Shown here: piece after piece, positions 9,940 to 18,226 of the stretch
Layout of the letters: each line of letters opens with the position of its first letter
Numbering within the stretch: the stretch's first letter is position 1
Source: Herbaspirillum sp. ST 5-3
GTDB lineage: Bacteria > Pseudomonadota > Gammaproteobacteria > Burkholderiales > Burkholderiaceae_D
Direction: 5' to 3'
DNA: 64,000 bases
Assembly (NCBI RefSeq): GCF_004804275.1
Contig: NZ_STGI01000004.1
Location: 269,605-333,604 of the forward strand
The notes under the pieces: model-generated
The model's input: only the letters and a program-made list of their open reading frames with translations
Told to the model about the DNA's origin: nothing
The model's database searches: none
Position numbers and translations under genes: made by a program

Positions 9940-9955
9940 TAGATCGAAAGTAGTA
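9940..9955 (-). promoter_or_regulatory. Putative 16-nt regulatory motif upstream of narG
   Basis: On the minus strand this reads TACTACTTTCGATCTA. It matches 14 of 16 positions of a site upstream of narK1 (12850-12865) and shares the CTTTC core with a third site between nosZ and nrdD (22955-22970). Its length fits a 7-2-7 arrangement as used by NarL/NarP, but the heptamers only partly fit their consensus. Confidence 0.4.
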
Positions 9956-9971
9956 GTGCGGGATTGAAGCG

Positions 9972-9990
9972 CGCCCCGTCGAGCGGGGCG
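9972..9990 (-). terminator. GC-rich hairpin downstream of narK2
   Basis: Perfect 7-bp arms CGCCCCG / CGGGGCG around a 5-nt loop, 10 bases after the narK2 stop. No T run follows on the minus strand, so partial termination or RNA protection between narK2 and narG is more likely than full termination. Confidence 0.5.
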
Positions 9991-10000
9991 TGCCGGAAAA

Positions 10001-11386
10001 TCAACAGGGCATATCCGCGCCCTTGCGCGAATAGAACCACCAGGTGATGGCGACGCAGGTCACGTAGAAGCCGATGAAGCACCACAAGGCTGCTTCAGGT
10101 CCGCCCGTCAACGCGATCGAGGTGCCGTAGCTCTTCGGAATGAAGAAGGCGCCATAGGCTGCGACCGCCGAGGTGAAGCCGAGGACAGCAGCGGCTTCCT
10201 TGTTGCCGTTCGTGATGGCTTGCGCTTCCGCTGCCGCGCCTTTGCCGGCGGCTGCGCGCTGCTGCTCGGTGAGGAAAATGACCGGGATCATGCGGAAGGT
10301 CGATGCATTTCCGACACCAGTGCCGGCGAACAGCAGCATGAACATCCAGAAGAAGCCCGTGAAGCTGCCCGCAGTGCCGGCGTTCGGCAGGAAGAAGATG
10401 ACGCCGACCACGGCAAGCGCCATCACGATGAAGGTCCAGAACGTGACGACCGCACCGCCCAGCTTGTCAGAAATCCATCCGCCCGCGACGCGCGCCAGGG
10501 CGCCGACAAGCGGGCCGAGGAATGCGTATTGCAAAGGATTCACATTCGGGAACTGCGACTTGATCAGCAGCGGGAAGCCTGCGGAATAGCCGATGAACGA
10601 ACCGAAGGTGCCGAGGTAAAGCCAGCACATCAGCCAGTTGTGCTTGCGCTTGAAGATGACGGCTTGCTCTGCGAAGGATGCATTTGCCGATGCGAGATCA
10701 TTCATGCCGTACCAGGCTGCGACGGTCGTGACCAGGATGAACGGCACCCAGACGAAACCCGCGTTCTGCAGCCACATTTCCTTCGTCATGCCGCCGCTGT
10801 TCCAGACCTGCGCTTCGCCGCCGATTCCGCCGAAGACGCCCGCCGTGATCACCAGCGGCACCACGAACTGCACCACCGAGACGCCAAGATTGCCGAGGCC
10901 GGCATTCATGCCGAGCGCATAGCCCTTCTGCGATTTTGGAAAGAAGAAACTGATATTGGCCATCGAAGAAGCGAAGTTGCCGCCGCCGAAGCCGCACAGC
11001 AAGGCCAGGATCAGCATGGTCGGATAGCTGGTGGCCGGATCCTGCACCGCATAGCCGATGCCGATTGCCGGGATCAGCAGCGACGCGGTGGAAATCGTGG
11101 TCCACTTGCGACCGCCGAAGATCGGCACCATGAAGGAATAAAAGATGCGCAAGGTGGCGCCCGACAAACCGGGCAAGGCTGCCAGCCAGAACAACTGGTT
11201 GGTGCTGTACTTGAAGCCGATGTTCGGCAAGTTCACCACCACCACGCTCCACACCATCCACACCGCGAACGCCAGCAGCAAGGCCGGGATCGAGATCCAC
11301 AGGTTGCGGTTGGCGGTCGACCTGCCTTTGCTGAGCCAGAAGGACGGTGTTTCCGGCTCCCAGTGGCTGATCAGATATCTACTCAC
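10001..11386 (-). CDS. narK2: Nitrate/nitrite antiporter, NarK2 type (MFS)
   Basis: A 461-residue major facilitator with about 12 hydrophobic segments. It is closer in length and motifs to E. coli NarK than the neighbouring transporter. The nitrate signature is visible as GFGGGNFASSMANISFFFP near residues 135-153, with GLGNLGVSVVQ following. A second Gly-rich block, FAGTGVGNASTFRMIP, lies near residue 350. It starts with GTG behind an AGGAG site (AATAGGAGAAAAAC). It would import nitrate and export nitrite for NarG. It lies 57 nt after narK1. Confidence 0.92.
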   Translation of the reverse strand: MSRYLISHWEPETPSFWLSKGRSTANRNLWISIPALLLAFAVWMVWSVVVVNLPNIGFKYSTNQLFWLAALPGLSGATLRIFYSFMVPIFGGRKWTTISTASLLIPAIGIGYAVQDPATSYPTMLILALLCGFGGGNFASSMANISFFFPKSQKGYALGMNAGLGNLGVSVVQFVVPLVITAGVFGGIGGEAQVWNSGGMTKEMWLQNAGFVWVPFILVTTVAAWYGMNDLASANASFAEQAVIFKRKHNWLMCWLYLGTFGSFIGYSAGFPLLIKSQFPNVNPLQYAFLGPLVGALARVAGGWISDKLGGAVVTFWTFIVMALAVVGVIFFLPNAGTAGSFTGFFWMFMLLFAGTGVGNASTFRMIPVIFLTEQQRAAAGKGAAAEAQAITNGNKEAAAVLGFTSAVAAYGAFFIPKSYGTSIALTGGPEAALWCFIGFYVTCVAITWWFYSRKGADMPC

Positions 11387-11443
11387 GTTTTTCTCCTATT
11401 GATGGCAGACGGGGCATTTACCCCGGAATTCGATGGCAATCGG

Positions 11444-12709
11444 TTATGCAGCTTTCGCAAACGGCATGGCCGATTCGGGCATGTTCCGCTGCGGTTTGAA
11501 CGAGTAATGCATCCACACCAGCGACACGCAGACAGTTCCGTACAAGAGCATGAATGCGCTGGAGCGGATGCCGGTCAAGTCGACCAGCGCACCGAACATG
11601 ACCGGCAGCACGAAGCCGCCCAGTCCGCCGGCCAGGCCGACGACGCCGGACACCGCGCCGATGTTGTGTGTGAAGTCGTCGGAAATGAACTTGAAGACAG
11701 AAGCCTTGCCGACCGCCATGGCGACGCCGACGACGAACAACAGCACCGTGAACATCACCGGCGACACGCCGATATTCATCGCCATGTCACCCTTCACGGT
11801 TTTGACGATCATGCTGGTTTGCGGATAGGACAGCAGGAAGAAGCTGACCCAGCAGACCCACATCACCCACCAGGTCACCTTGTAGGCGCCGTACTTGTCC
11901 GAAATCCAGCCTCCCAGGGCGCGCAACACGCCGCCCGGCAGGGAAAAGCATGCGGCAAGCAAGGCGGCCAGCCGCATGTCGAAGCCGTATTCGGACACGT
12001 AGTATTTCGTCATCCACAGCGCCAGCGCGACATAGCCGCCGAACACCACGGAGTAATACTGGCAGTAGCGCCACACACGCGGATCCTTCAGCACCCGCAA
12101 CTGATCGATAAAGGACACGTTGGACGGCACCGTATGCGACTTGTCGCTGTAGGAGAAGAACCAGAACAGCAAGGCAGTCACGAGCATCGCAGCCGCATAA
12201 ACTTTCGGCAGCATGGTCCATCCAAAGGCGGCGATGATGGGCGGCGCGACAAACTTCGTGAGCGCCGAGCCGGAGTTGCCGGCGCCGAAAATGCCCATCG
12301 CCAGCCCGCGGCGCTCTTGCGAGAACCAGCGCGCCACATAGGGCGTACCGACCGAGAAGGAGCCGCCCGCCAGACCGACGAACAAGCCGAGTGCGAGGAA
12401 GTGCCAGAACTGTGTCGCCTCGCTGATCAGGTAGATCGGGATCACGGTGGAAAGCATCAGGGCGAACAGGACGACGCGGCCGCCGAACTTGTCGGTCCAG
12501 ATACCGAGCGGCACCCGCACCAGCGAACCGGTCAGCACCGGCGTCGCTGCCAGCAGGCCGAACTGCGTTTCGTTCAAGCCAAGCTTGGCCTTGATCGGGA
12601 TGCCCAGCACCGCGAACATCATCCAGATGGCAAAGCAGATGGTGAACGCGAAGGTACTGCTGACGAGTACCGAAATTTGCTTCCTGCCGTTATTGTTTGA
12701 GTCGACCAC
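11444..12709 (-). CDS. narK1: Nitrate transporter, NarK1 type (MFS)
   Basis: A 421-residue MFS protein of the shorter NarK1 class, usually regarded as a proton-coupled nitrate importer active before nitrite accumulates. It has about 12 membrane segments and the nitrate signatures GGSFSVGTPYVARWF and GAGNSGSALTKFVAPP. The start is a GTG at 12709, because AAGGAGG sits six bases upstream; the open frame runs 12 codons further but that start would lie upstream of this strong site. It is the first gene of the nar operon and is paired with narK2, as in several pseudomonads and betaproteobacteria. Confidence 0.92.
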   Translation of the reverse strand: MVDSNNNGRKQISVLVSSTFAFTICFAIWMMFAVLGIPIKAKLGLNETQFGLLAATPVLTGSLVRVPLGIWTDKFGGRVVLFALMLSTVIPIYLISEATQFWHFLALGLFVGLAGGSFSVGTPYVARWFSQERRGLAMGIFGAGNSGSALTKFVAPPIIAAFGWTMLPKVYAAAMLVTALLFWFFSYSDKSHTVPSNVSFIDQLRVLKDPRVWRYCQYYSVVFGGYVALALWMTKYYVSEYGFDMRLAALLAACFSLPGGVLRALGGWISDKYGAYKVTWWVMWVCWVSFFLLSYPQTSMIVKTVKGDMAMNIGVSPVMFTVLLFVVGVAMAVGKASVFKFISDDFTHNIGAVSGVVGLAGGLGGFVLPVMFGALVDLTGIRSSAFMLLYGTVCVSLVWMHYSFKPQRNMPESAMPFAKAA

Positions 12710-12849
12710 GACACACCTCCTTGGACGAATGACCAGATGCAGCAAGGTTACGACTGGTCACGCGACAGCACTATTGGCCGGAGGGGTATTTGCGGGAGGC
12801 AAGCGAGCTAGGCCGGTAGGGCTTAGGGATTAGGCAAGTTGGAGGAGAA

Positions 12850-12865
12850 TAGGCCGAAAGTAGTA
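12850..12865 (-). promoter_or_regulatory. Putative 16-nt regulatory motif upstream of narK1
   Basis: Minus-strand TACTACTTTCGGCCTA, about 140 nt before the narK1 GTG. It is nearly identical to the site before narG. No convincing FNR box is seen in the 248-nt apbE-narK1 spacer, so this is the best candidate operator for the nar operon. A 7-bp inverted repeat TGACCAG...CTGGTCA also lies at 12730-12760. Confidence 0.4.
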
Positions 12866-12904
12866 GAAGAGTATCGACAGGCAGGAAGTCCGTGCGGATT
12901 ATGT

Positions 12905-12927
12905 GGCTCCGGCTGAATCGTGGAGCC
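12905..12927 (-). terminator. Weak hairpin after apbE
   Basis: Arms GGCTCC / GGAGCC with an 11-nt loop, 30 bases downstream of the apbE stop. It would separate the nos transcript from the nar promoter. The stem is short and lacks a T tract. Confidence 0.3.
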
Positions 12928-12957
12928 GGAAACACCCGGCTATCAGGCGCGTGGAGA

Positions 12958-13986
12958 TCAGCTCGGCCCGGCTTCCGACGCCAGACGCTGTTGCATCGCA
13001 GGCGTCATCTCGACGTTCCGATTGGCGTCGATCAGCATCACTTCCTTGAGTCCAAGGTGCTCGGCAATCTCGCGCCAGTGCGCAGGACCGGCGACAAACA
13101 TCGGCTTGGAGTTACCGTCGGAGCGCAGGCCAACGTCCTTGCCGCCCGAGACGATGATGGTCACCGAAGCCACCAGATCGGTCGTTTCTCCAGTGCGTGG
13201 ATCGATGATGTGCGGATGGCGTTTGCCATCTTTCATGAAGTAGCGCTCGTAGTCGCCGCTGGTGCCGACCGCCTCATTGTCCTGCAGCGCGACGCTGGCG
13301 ATCATGCCTTCCGAGCGCGGGTCGCGGATGCCGACGCGCCAGGGTCTGTCTCCCGGCCGGCCGATCGCGAGTATGTTGCCGCCGACATTGATCAGCGCCG
13401 CCTTCACATGTTCGGCGCGCAGAATGTGCGCGGCCTGGTCGAGCGCGTAGCCCTTCGCGTAGCCGCCCAGGTCAAGCATCACTGCCGTGTTCCTGCTTGA
13501 AATCCTGGTGCCGTCGAAAACCAGATCGGACATGCGCGGATTGGCGTCGACCCAGCGCTTGATCTCCGCCCTGCTCGGTCCGTGTTCGGTGATATCGCTG
13601 CTCTGGAATCCCCATAGCCGGATCAGGTGGCCGATGGCGGGATTGAACAGGTTGTTCGATTGTTCGGCAAGGACGGTGGCGGATTTCAGCAGATCGACCA
13701 TCTCTTCATCTGCCTGATACACCTCGCCGCGTGCGATGGCATCATTGAGCGCAGTCAGCTGGCTCGGCTGCCATGCGTGGAATTTGTGATGCAGACGGTC
13801 GAACTCCTTCAGGACCGCGGCGCCCAATGCCTGCGCGCGCTCTTCGGATTCGCCGTAAACACTGACTTCAACCTGGGTGCCAAAAACATGGCCCTGCGTT
13901 CGGTATACCGTGTCGTTCTTGCCGCAGCCTTCCAATAGCGGCAACATGAGAAACAACACAAACGCCCACAAGCTCAGCTTACGCAT
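12958..13986 (-). CDS. apbE: FAD:protein FMN transferase (ApbE/NosX) lipoprotein
   Basis: A 342-residue flavin transferase that attaches FMN to a Ser/Thr of periplasmic or membrane flavoproteins. The likely target is NosR, encoded in the same cluster, whose FMN site is DAISGATVTA. A signal peptide ending in a lipobox (LLEGC, Cys at 21) suggests an outer-periplasmic lipoprotein. Family blocks seen are GTQVEVSVYG, LDLGGYAKGYALD, ALINVGGNILA and the C-terminal HIIDPRTGETTDLVASVTII. It is last in the nos cluster, in the place where NosX occurs in other denitrifiers. Confidence 0.93.
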   Translation of the reverse strand: MRKLSLWAFVLFLMLPLLEGCGKNDTVYRTQGHVFGTQVEVSVYGESEERAQALGAAVLKEFDRLHHKFHAWQPSQLTALNDAIARGEVYQADEEMVDLLKSATVLAEQSNNLFNPAIGHLIRLWGFQSSDITEHGPSRAEIKRWVDANPRMSDLVFDGTRISSRNTAVMLDLGGYAKGYALDQAAHILRAEHVKAALINVGGNILAIGRPGDRPWRVGIRDPRSEGMIASVALQDNEAVGTSGDYERYFMKDGKRHPHIIDPRTGETTDLVASVTIIVSGGKDVGLRSDGNSKPMFVAGPAHWREIAEHLGLKEVMLIDANRNVEMTPAMQQRLASEAGPS

Positions 13987-14087
13987 CCCCGTAATTCCAG
14001 TACTTCAAGTTCTGCTGAAAAAATGCGCCGGCGATGCGATGCGCAGGCCGGCGCTTATTGCAACTCTTACTGCGACTATCTTGCGAA

Positions 14088-14588
14088 TCAGCTGGACTTG
14101 CTGACCATGAAGTCGATCGCGTTCTTGACTTCCTCATCCTTCAGTGCAGCATTGCCGCCGCGCGGAGGCATCATCTTGAAGCCGTTGAGCGCGTGGGTGT
14201 ACAGCGTGTCCTTGCCTTGTGCAACGCGCGGCTGCCAGGCGGCCTTGTCGCCGACCTTCGGTGCGCCGAGTACGCCGGCGCCGTGGCACGAAACGCAAGT
14301 GGTGTTGTAGACCTTCTCGCCTGCAGCGAGGTCGCCGCCGCCTGCAGCGGAAGCGCTTGCCGAAGCGGCGCCCGATGCTGCCGGAGCTGCTTCAGCCGGA
14401 GCCGAGGCTGCCGGTGCGGAAGCGGCCGGAGCGGGTGCTTCAGCAGCCGGCGGAGCTGCCGGAGCCGGAGCCGAAGCGGCCGGCGGAGTCTGCTCTGCGG
14501 GGGCCGGGGCTTGCGCCTCTTCCTTCTTGCTGCAACCTGCCGCCAATATTGCAACCATCAAGAATGGTAGAACCTTCGATGCTTTCAT
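14088..14588 (-). CDS. Lipid-anchored class I c-type cytochrome with Ala/Pro-rich tether
   Basis: A 166-residue protein with a signal peptide and lipobox (LAAGC) and about 70 residues of almost pure Ala/Pro/Glu. A single cytochrome c domain follows, with heme motif CVSCH at about residues 98-102 and a distal Met in FKMMPPRGG. The domain resembles cytochrome c5/c555. The long tether would let the heme domain swing in the periplasm. Placed between nosL and apbE, it is a natural candidate electron donor to NosZ or partner of NosR; this is inferred from position. GAGGAA precedes the ATG. Confidence 0.88.
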   Translation of the reverse strand: MKASKVLPFLMVAILAAGCSKKEEAQAPAPAEQTPPAASAPAPAAPPAAEAPAPAASAPAASAPAEAAPAASGAASASASAAGGGDLAAGEKVYNTTCVSCHGAGVLGAPKVGDKAAWQPRVAQGKDTLYTHALNGFKMMPPRGGNAALKDEEVKNAIDFMVSKSS

Positions 14589-14645
14589 GTTTCCTCTTTC
14601 CTATTTTTAATTAACAACAACAAAAAAACCGTTTGAAGATCATGC

Positions 14646-15200
14646 TCAGTGCGACATGCCGTCGTCGTGCGCTGCAGTGCTATTCATACTGACCATGTCT
14701 GCGGTAATCTGTTCAAAGCGGAAAACCTTTCCGCCTTCCTTTTGCGCAAACGCTTCAGCGTCCTGCGCATTGGAAAAAGAACCGAAGGTCGGGCCCATCG
14801 ATCCGCGTTTCTTGCTGCCGACCACGTAAATAGCCGTCTTTGCGTCGATCCAGTTGCCCTGCGGATGCTCCCACTCGGTCTTGCCCATATCCTGCACGTA
14901 AATCGCCGCAACGGCGCGCTTGTGCTCGGGCGCCAGCACCTGTCCGAACAATTCCGTCAGGTCACAGAAGAAATCCGGCTGTCCTTCCGTGTAATGCATT
15001 TGAGCCTTCGGTCCAGCATAGTCCTTGAGTATCATGCCGTCCAGCGCGCAAGCGGTGTCATCCGTCGGTTCTTGCGCGGCAATTTTTTGCACTGCCTCAC
15101 TACAGGCGGCGAGCGCGGCAATCAATACCAGACCGCTGATCCATTTCGACGATGCCATCCGAGCCAGCGCAGACTTCTTCACGATCAATCCCGAATTCAC
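14646..15200 (-). CDS. nosL: Copper chaperone lipoprotein for nitrous oxide reductase
   Basis: NosL, 184 residues from the chosen start, delivers Cu(I) for maturation of the NosZ copper sites. The lipobox LAAC gives a lipidated Cys. The mature part contains CALDGMILKDY and the aromatic block MHYTEGQPDFFCDLTELF typical of NosL, and ends in a His-rich tail. The GTG at 15200 is preferred: it overlaps the nosY stop (GTGA), with GGAG six bases upstream. A longer frame starting at TTG 15212 would put the start inside this ribosome site. It is translationally coupled to nosY. Confidence 0.92.
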   Translation of the reverse strand: MNSGLIVKKSALARMASSKWISGLVLIAALAACSEAVQKIAAQEPTDDTACALDGMILKDYAGPKAQMHYTEGQPDFFCDLTELFGQVLAPEHKRAVAAIYVQDMGKTEWEHPQGNWIDAKTAIYVVGSKKRGSMGPTFGSFSNAQDAEAFAQKEGGKVFRFEQITADMVSMNSTAAHDDGMSH

Positions 15201-16021
15201 TTGAATCTCCAATGTGCAAAAACGAACGGCGTCACAATCCAGGCCAGCATGATGCCGATCAGAATCGTCGGATCGGTGAGCCTGTCCGGCATCACGGTGG
15301 CGAGGCCGTACATGTTCTGCACCTGTTCCGAACTGAAGATGTTCAGCAAACGGAAAACATCGGCGGGATTAAGCATCAGCAAGGCACCGAACAATCCGCT
15401 GCCCAGCCTGCCCTGACTCAGCACGAGCGCTCCCATCAGCAGCAGATCGAAAATCAGCACAAAGAAAAACCAGAGCCCGATTGCCACGCCGCTTGCGCGA
15501 ATGCGGTCAAGCGCAAGTACCGACACCAGCAAGGACAGGCTCAAGAACGCCATGCCCATCAGAATCGCGCTGCACACAAAACCCGCGTAATGATACACGT
15601 CTCGAGTACCGAGTTGGGATGACAGAAGCAATACCCCTGCTCCGAACCCGAGAATAGTCGAGCTTGCCAGCGCTGCCGACAGACCCGCGAATTTGCCGAG
15701 CAAAATCTCGAAACGCGTGATCGGCATCGACAGCAGCAGCTCCAGCGAGCCGCGCTCCTTCTCGCCCACGATTGCGTCGTAGCCGAGGATCAGCGAGATC
15801 AGCGGCACGAGGTAAATCACCAGGCTGACCAGGCTGGCGATGGTGACGTCGATCCCGCGAAAACCGACCGCGCCCTGCTGCGCGGAGCCGAAATACGCGA
15901 TCGCCAGCGCGAACAGCGAAAAGATCAGCGCAACCGCCAGCACCCAGCGATTGCGGATGCGATCGCGAAACTCCTTGCTCGCGATGACGCGTACCTGCGA
16001 CCAATCAACGCTGCTTGCCAT
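15197..16021 (-). CDS. nosY: ABC transporter permease for NosZ maturation
   Basis: NosY, 274 residues with six predicted membrane helices. It pairs with the NosF ATPase and works with NosD in assembling the Cu-Z site of NosZ. Features are the N-terminal ASKEFRDRIRNRWVL, the loop GYDAIVGEKERGSLELLLSMPITR at about residues 82-105 (the coupling region of this ABC-2-like family) and LNPADVFR near the C-terminus. The start at 16021 follows GGAGG by five bases and overlaps the end of nosF by 17 nt. Confidence 0.94.
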   Translation of the reverse strand: MASSVDWSQVRVIASKEFRDRIRNRWVLAVALIFSLFALAIAYFGSAQQGAVGFRGIDVTIASLVSLVIYLVPLISLILGYDAIVGEKERGSLELLLSMPITRFEILLGKFAGLSAALASSTILGFGAGVLLLSSQLGTRDVYHYAGFVCSAILMGMAFLSLSLLVSVLALDRIRASGVAIGLWFFFVLIFDLLLMGALVLSQGRLGSGLFGALLMLNPADVFRLLNIFSSEQVQNMYGLATVMPDRLTDPTILIGIMLAWIVTPFVFAHWRFK

Positions 16022-16934
16022 GCAAACCTCCATAACCGAGAAACAGATCTTCCAGCGAGGGCTCGTGAATGGCGATGTCATGCACCGTATCCGCCAGCGC
16101 CGAAAGAATATTGAGAACCGCGACCTTCTGCCCCGGCAGGCAGGACACGCGCACGCAATCCTGGTCGATCTTCAGCTCCAGGCCGGCAAGATGTTGCAAG
16201 GCCGCCTGCACGCGCGTCTCTTGTCCGGAGCGCAGTTGAATCTGAATCACCGAAGGCAGCACCATCTGCGCACGCAATTCCGTCAGCGTGCCTTGGGCGG
16301 CGATGCGCCCGGAATTCAGGATCACCAACCGGTCCACCCGTTCCTGGATTTCCGCCAGAATGTGCGAGGTGATGATGATGGTCGTGCCCTTCGCCTTCAC
16401 GTCATGCAGGACCTGGTAGAAATCGTGGATACCCTCCGGATCGAGCCCGTTGGTTGGCTCGTCCAGAAAGATCAGGTCGGGCGAACCGAGCAGCACCTGT
16501 GCGAATCCGAGCCGTTGGCGCATGCCCTTGGAATAACCGCGCACCCGCCTTCCGGCGGCCTCGCGCAGGCCGACACGTTCCAGCACCGCATCGCATTCGC
16601 GACGCGGGACCTTTTTCAGATCCGCGAACAAGTGCAAGACTTCCAGTCCGGTGAGATTGTCATAGGTGACGAAGCTCTCCGGCAGATAGCCGATGCGGCG
16701 CCTCACCTCGCGAAAATCGCGACCGCCGATCAAGGCGCCGTTGACGCGGATCTCGCCTGCGGATGCCGGGATCAGGCCCAGCATCATCTTGAACAGTGTG
16801 CTTTTGCCAGCGCCATTGTGGCCGATCAGGCCGAACATCTCGCCGCTGCCGACTTTCAGGCTGACGCCGTCGACCGCATGCACGTCGCCGAACCACTTGC
16901 TGACGTTGCTGACTTCAATGAGATCGCTTGTCAT
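16005..16934 (-). CDS. nosF: ABC transporter ATP-binding protein for NosZ maturation
   Basis: NosF, 309 residues. Walker A GHNGAGKST at about residues 38-46, signature YSKGMRQR near 131-138, Walker B LIFLDEP followed by TNGLDPEG, and switch His in ITSHILAE. The C-terminal 80 residues form the usual accessory domain. It energises NosY. It overlaps nosD by 20 nt and nosY by 17 nt, so translation of the three is coupled. A GGAG site precedes the ATG. Confidence 0.96.
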   Translation of the reverse strand: MTSDLIEVSNVSKWFGDVHAVDGVSLKVGSGEMFGLIGHNGAGKSTLFKMMLGLIPASAGEIRVNGALIGGRDFREVRRRIGYLPESFVTYDNLTGLEVLHLFADLKKVPRRECDAVLERVGLREAAGRRVRGYSKGMRQRLGFAQVLLGSPDLIFLDEPTNGLDPEGIHDFYQVLHDVKAKGTTIIITSHILAEIQERVDRLVILNSGRIAAQGTLTELRAQMVLPSVIQIQLRSGQETRVQAALQHLAGLELKIDQDCVRVSCLPGQKVAVLNILSALADTVHDIAIHEPSLEDLFLGYGGLHGKQR

Positions 16935-18192
16935 TCCACTTACTCCAGTTTTCGTTCCAGGGTCGCATGCGCGGATGCTTGTCGACGATGCTCGGTGCGC
17001 GCAGCACCGGGAACTGCCGCGCCACGAAGCGCAGCGTTTGTATCGACGGGCTGCTCAACAGCAGCTTGAGCAAGGGATATTGCCAGTTGAGGCGATCCAC
17101 GACATCGTTCGCTTCATAAATGACGTCGCCGATGCCGTCGCCATTCTGGTCCCAGCCGCTGTAATTGCTCCAGTAGTTGCCCTTGCCCTGCCCCCATTCC
17201 AGGTCGCTCGATGCGACGAATTTCACTTGTTCCTCGTTGTCGATGAAATCATTGCCTTCGACCTTGTTGTTCTTCGATCCCGCCGACAGATGGACGCCGG
17301 AGTGATTACCGATCACGAGATTGTCCTTGACCGTGTTGTATTCCGCGTCATAGATGAAAAAACCGCGCCCGTTGCCGGCGACGACGTTGTTTTCAACGAC
17401 CGAATCCTGAATCGTGCGCAGCATGATGCCGTGATCGTCATTTCCCCAGGCGATGTTATTGCGCACCACCAGGTTGCGCACTTCCATCAGCGCCAGGCCG
17501 CCGCGGTTCTGATAGACCTGGTTACCTTCCCATGTACTGTTGTTGGTGTTCATGTAGTGCGTTCCGTAACGCACATGATGAATCGTGTTGCCGCGAAACA
17601 GCGCGTGACGCGAAATATCGACATAGATGCCGTCACGCGTGAAGCTGATCTTGTTATCGATGACTTCCGAGCCGGAAGTGTTGTAGACCTGGATGCCGTT
17701 GCCGCGATTGACCGACATCTGGTCGCGCCTGCCGGTGATGACATTGCGAAGGATGCGGGAATCCGCCGAGTTCTCCAGCCAGATGCCGAAGAGGTTGTAG
17801 ACCAGCTCGCAGTCCTGCACCGTGGCGCGGTCGGCGCCGGGCTGGATGTAGACGCCTGCGTTCTGCTTGTCGAGATCGATGCCGCTGTCGCGTACGATCA
17901 ATCCTTGAATCTTCACGTCAGCGGCCGTGACGCGAATCACGTCTCCGCTGTTCTGACCGCTGATGGTGGGATGGTTGAGACCTTGCAGCGTCAGGCGCTT
18001 GTCGATCAGCAGATGTTCGTTGTACGTTCCGCGCTCAACCTGAACCGTGTCGCCCGGCTGCGCTGCGCGTATGGCGGCAGCAATCGACTGACCCGGCTTG
18101 ACTTGCAGGACTGCGCTCCAGGCGGCGCAGCCCGTTAATGCCAGCGCTCCGGTGAACAAGGTCGCGCCTATCTTTCTGCTGAGCGACTTCAC
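16915..18192 (-). CDS. nosD: Periplasmic copper-site maturation protein NosD (beta-helix)
   Basis: NosD, 425 residues, a Sec-exported right-handed parallel beta-helix protein that interacts with NosFY to supply the Cu-Z centre of NosZ. Many degenerate 22-24-residue turns with N-x-V/I-x-x-N-x-I patterns are visible from about residue 60 to 330 (for example NVVAGNGRGFFIYDAEYNTV). The N-terminus has a signal peptide ending near AWSA. The start is GTG, with only a distant GGAAG site, so reinitiation after nosR (34 nt upstream) may matter. Confidence 0.95.
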   Translation of the reverse strand: MKSLSRKIGATLFTGALALTGCAAWSAVLQVKPGQSIAAAIRAAQPGDTVQVERGTYNEHLLIDKRLTLQGLNHPTISGQNSGDVIRVTAADVKIQGLIVRDSGIDLDKQNAGVYIQPGADRATVQDCELVYNLFGIWLENSADSRILRNVITGRRDQMSVNRGNGIQVYNTSGSEVIDNKISFTRDGIYVDISRHALFRGNTIHHVRYGTHYMNTNNSTWEGNQVYQNRGGLALMEVRNLVVRNNIAWGNDDHGIMLRTIQDSVVENNVVAGNGRGFFIYDAEYNTVKDNLVIGNHSGVHLSAGSKNNKVEGNDFIDNEEQVKFVASSDLEWGQGKGNYWSNYSGWDQNGDGIGDVIYEANDVVDRLNWQYPLLKLLLSSPSIQTLRFVARQFPVLRAPSIVDKHPRMRPWNENWSKWNDKRSH

Positions 18193-18226
18193 CGGAACGC
18201 TTCCTTACACTCGGCTTTCATGATCG

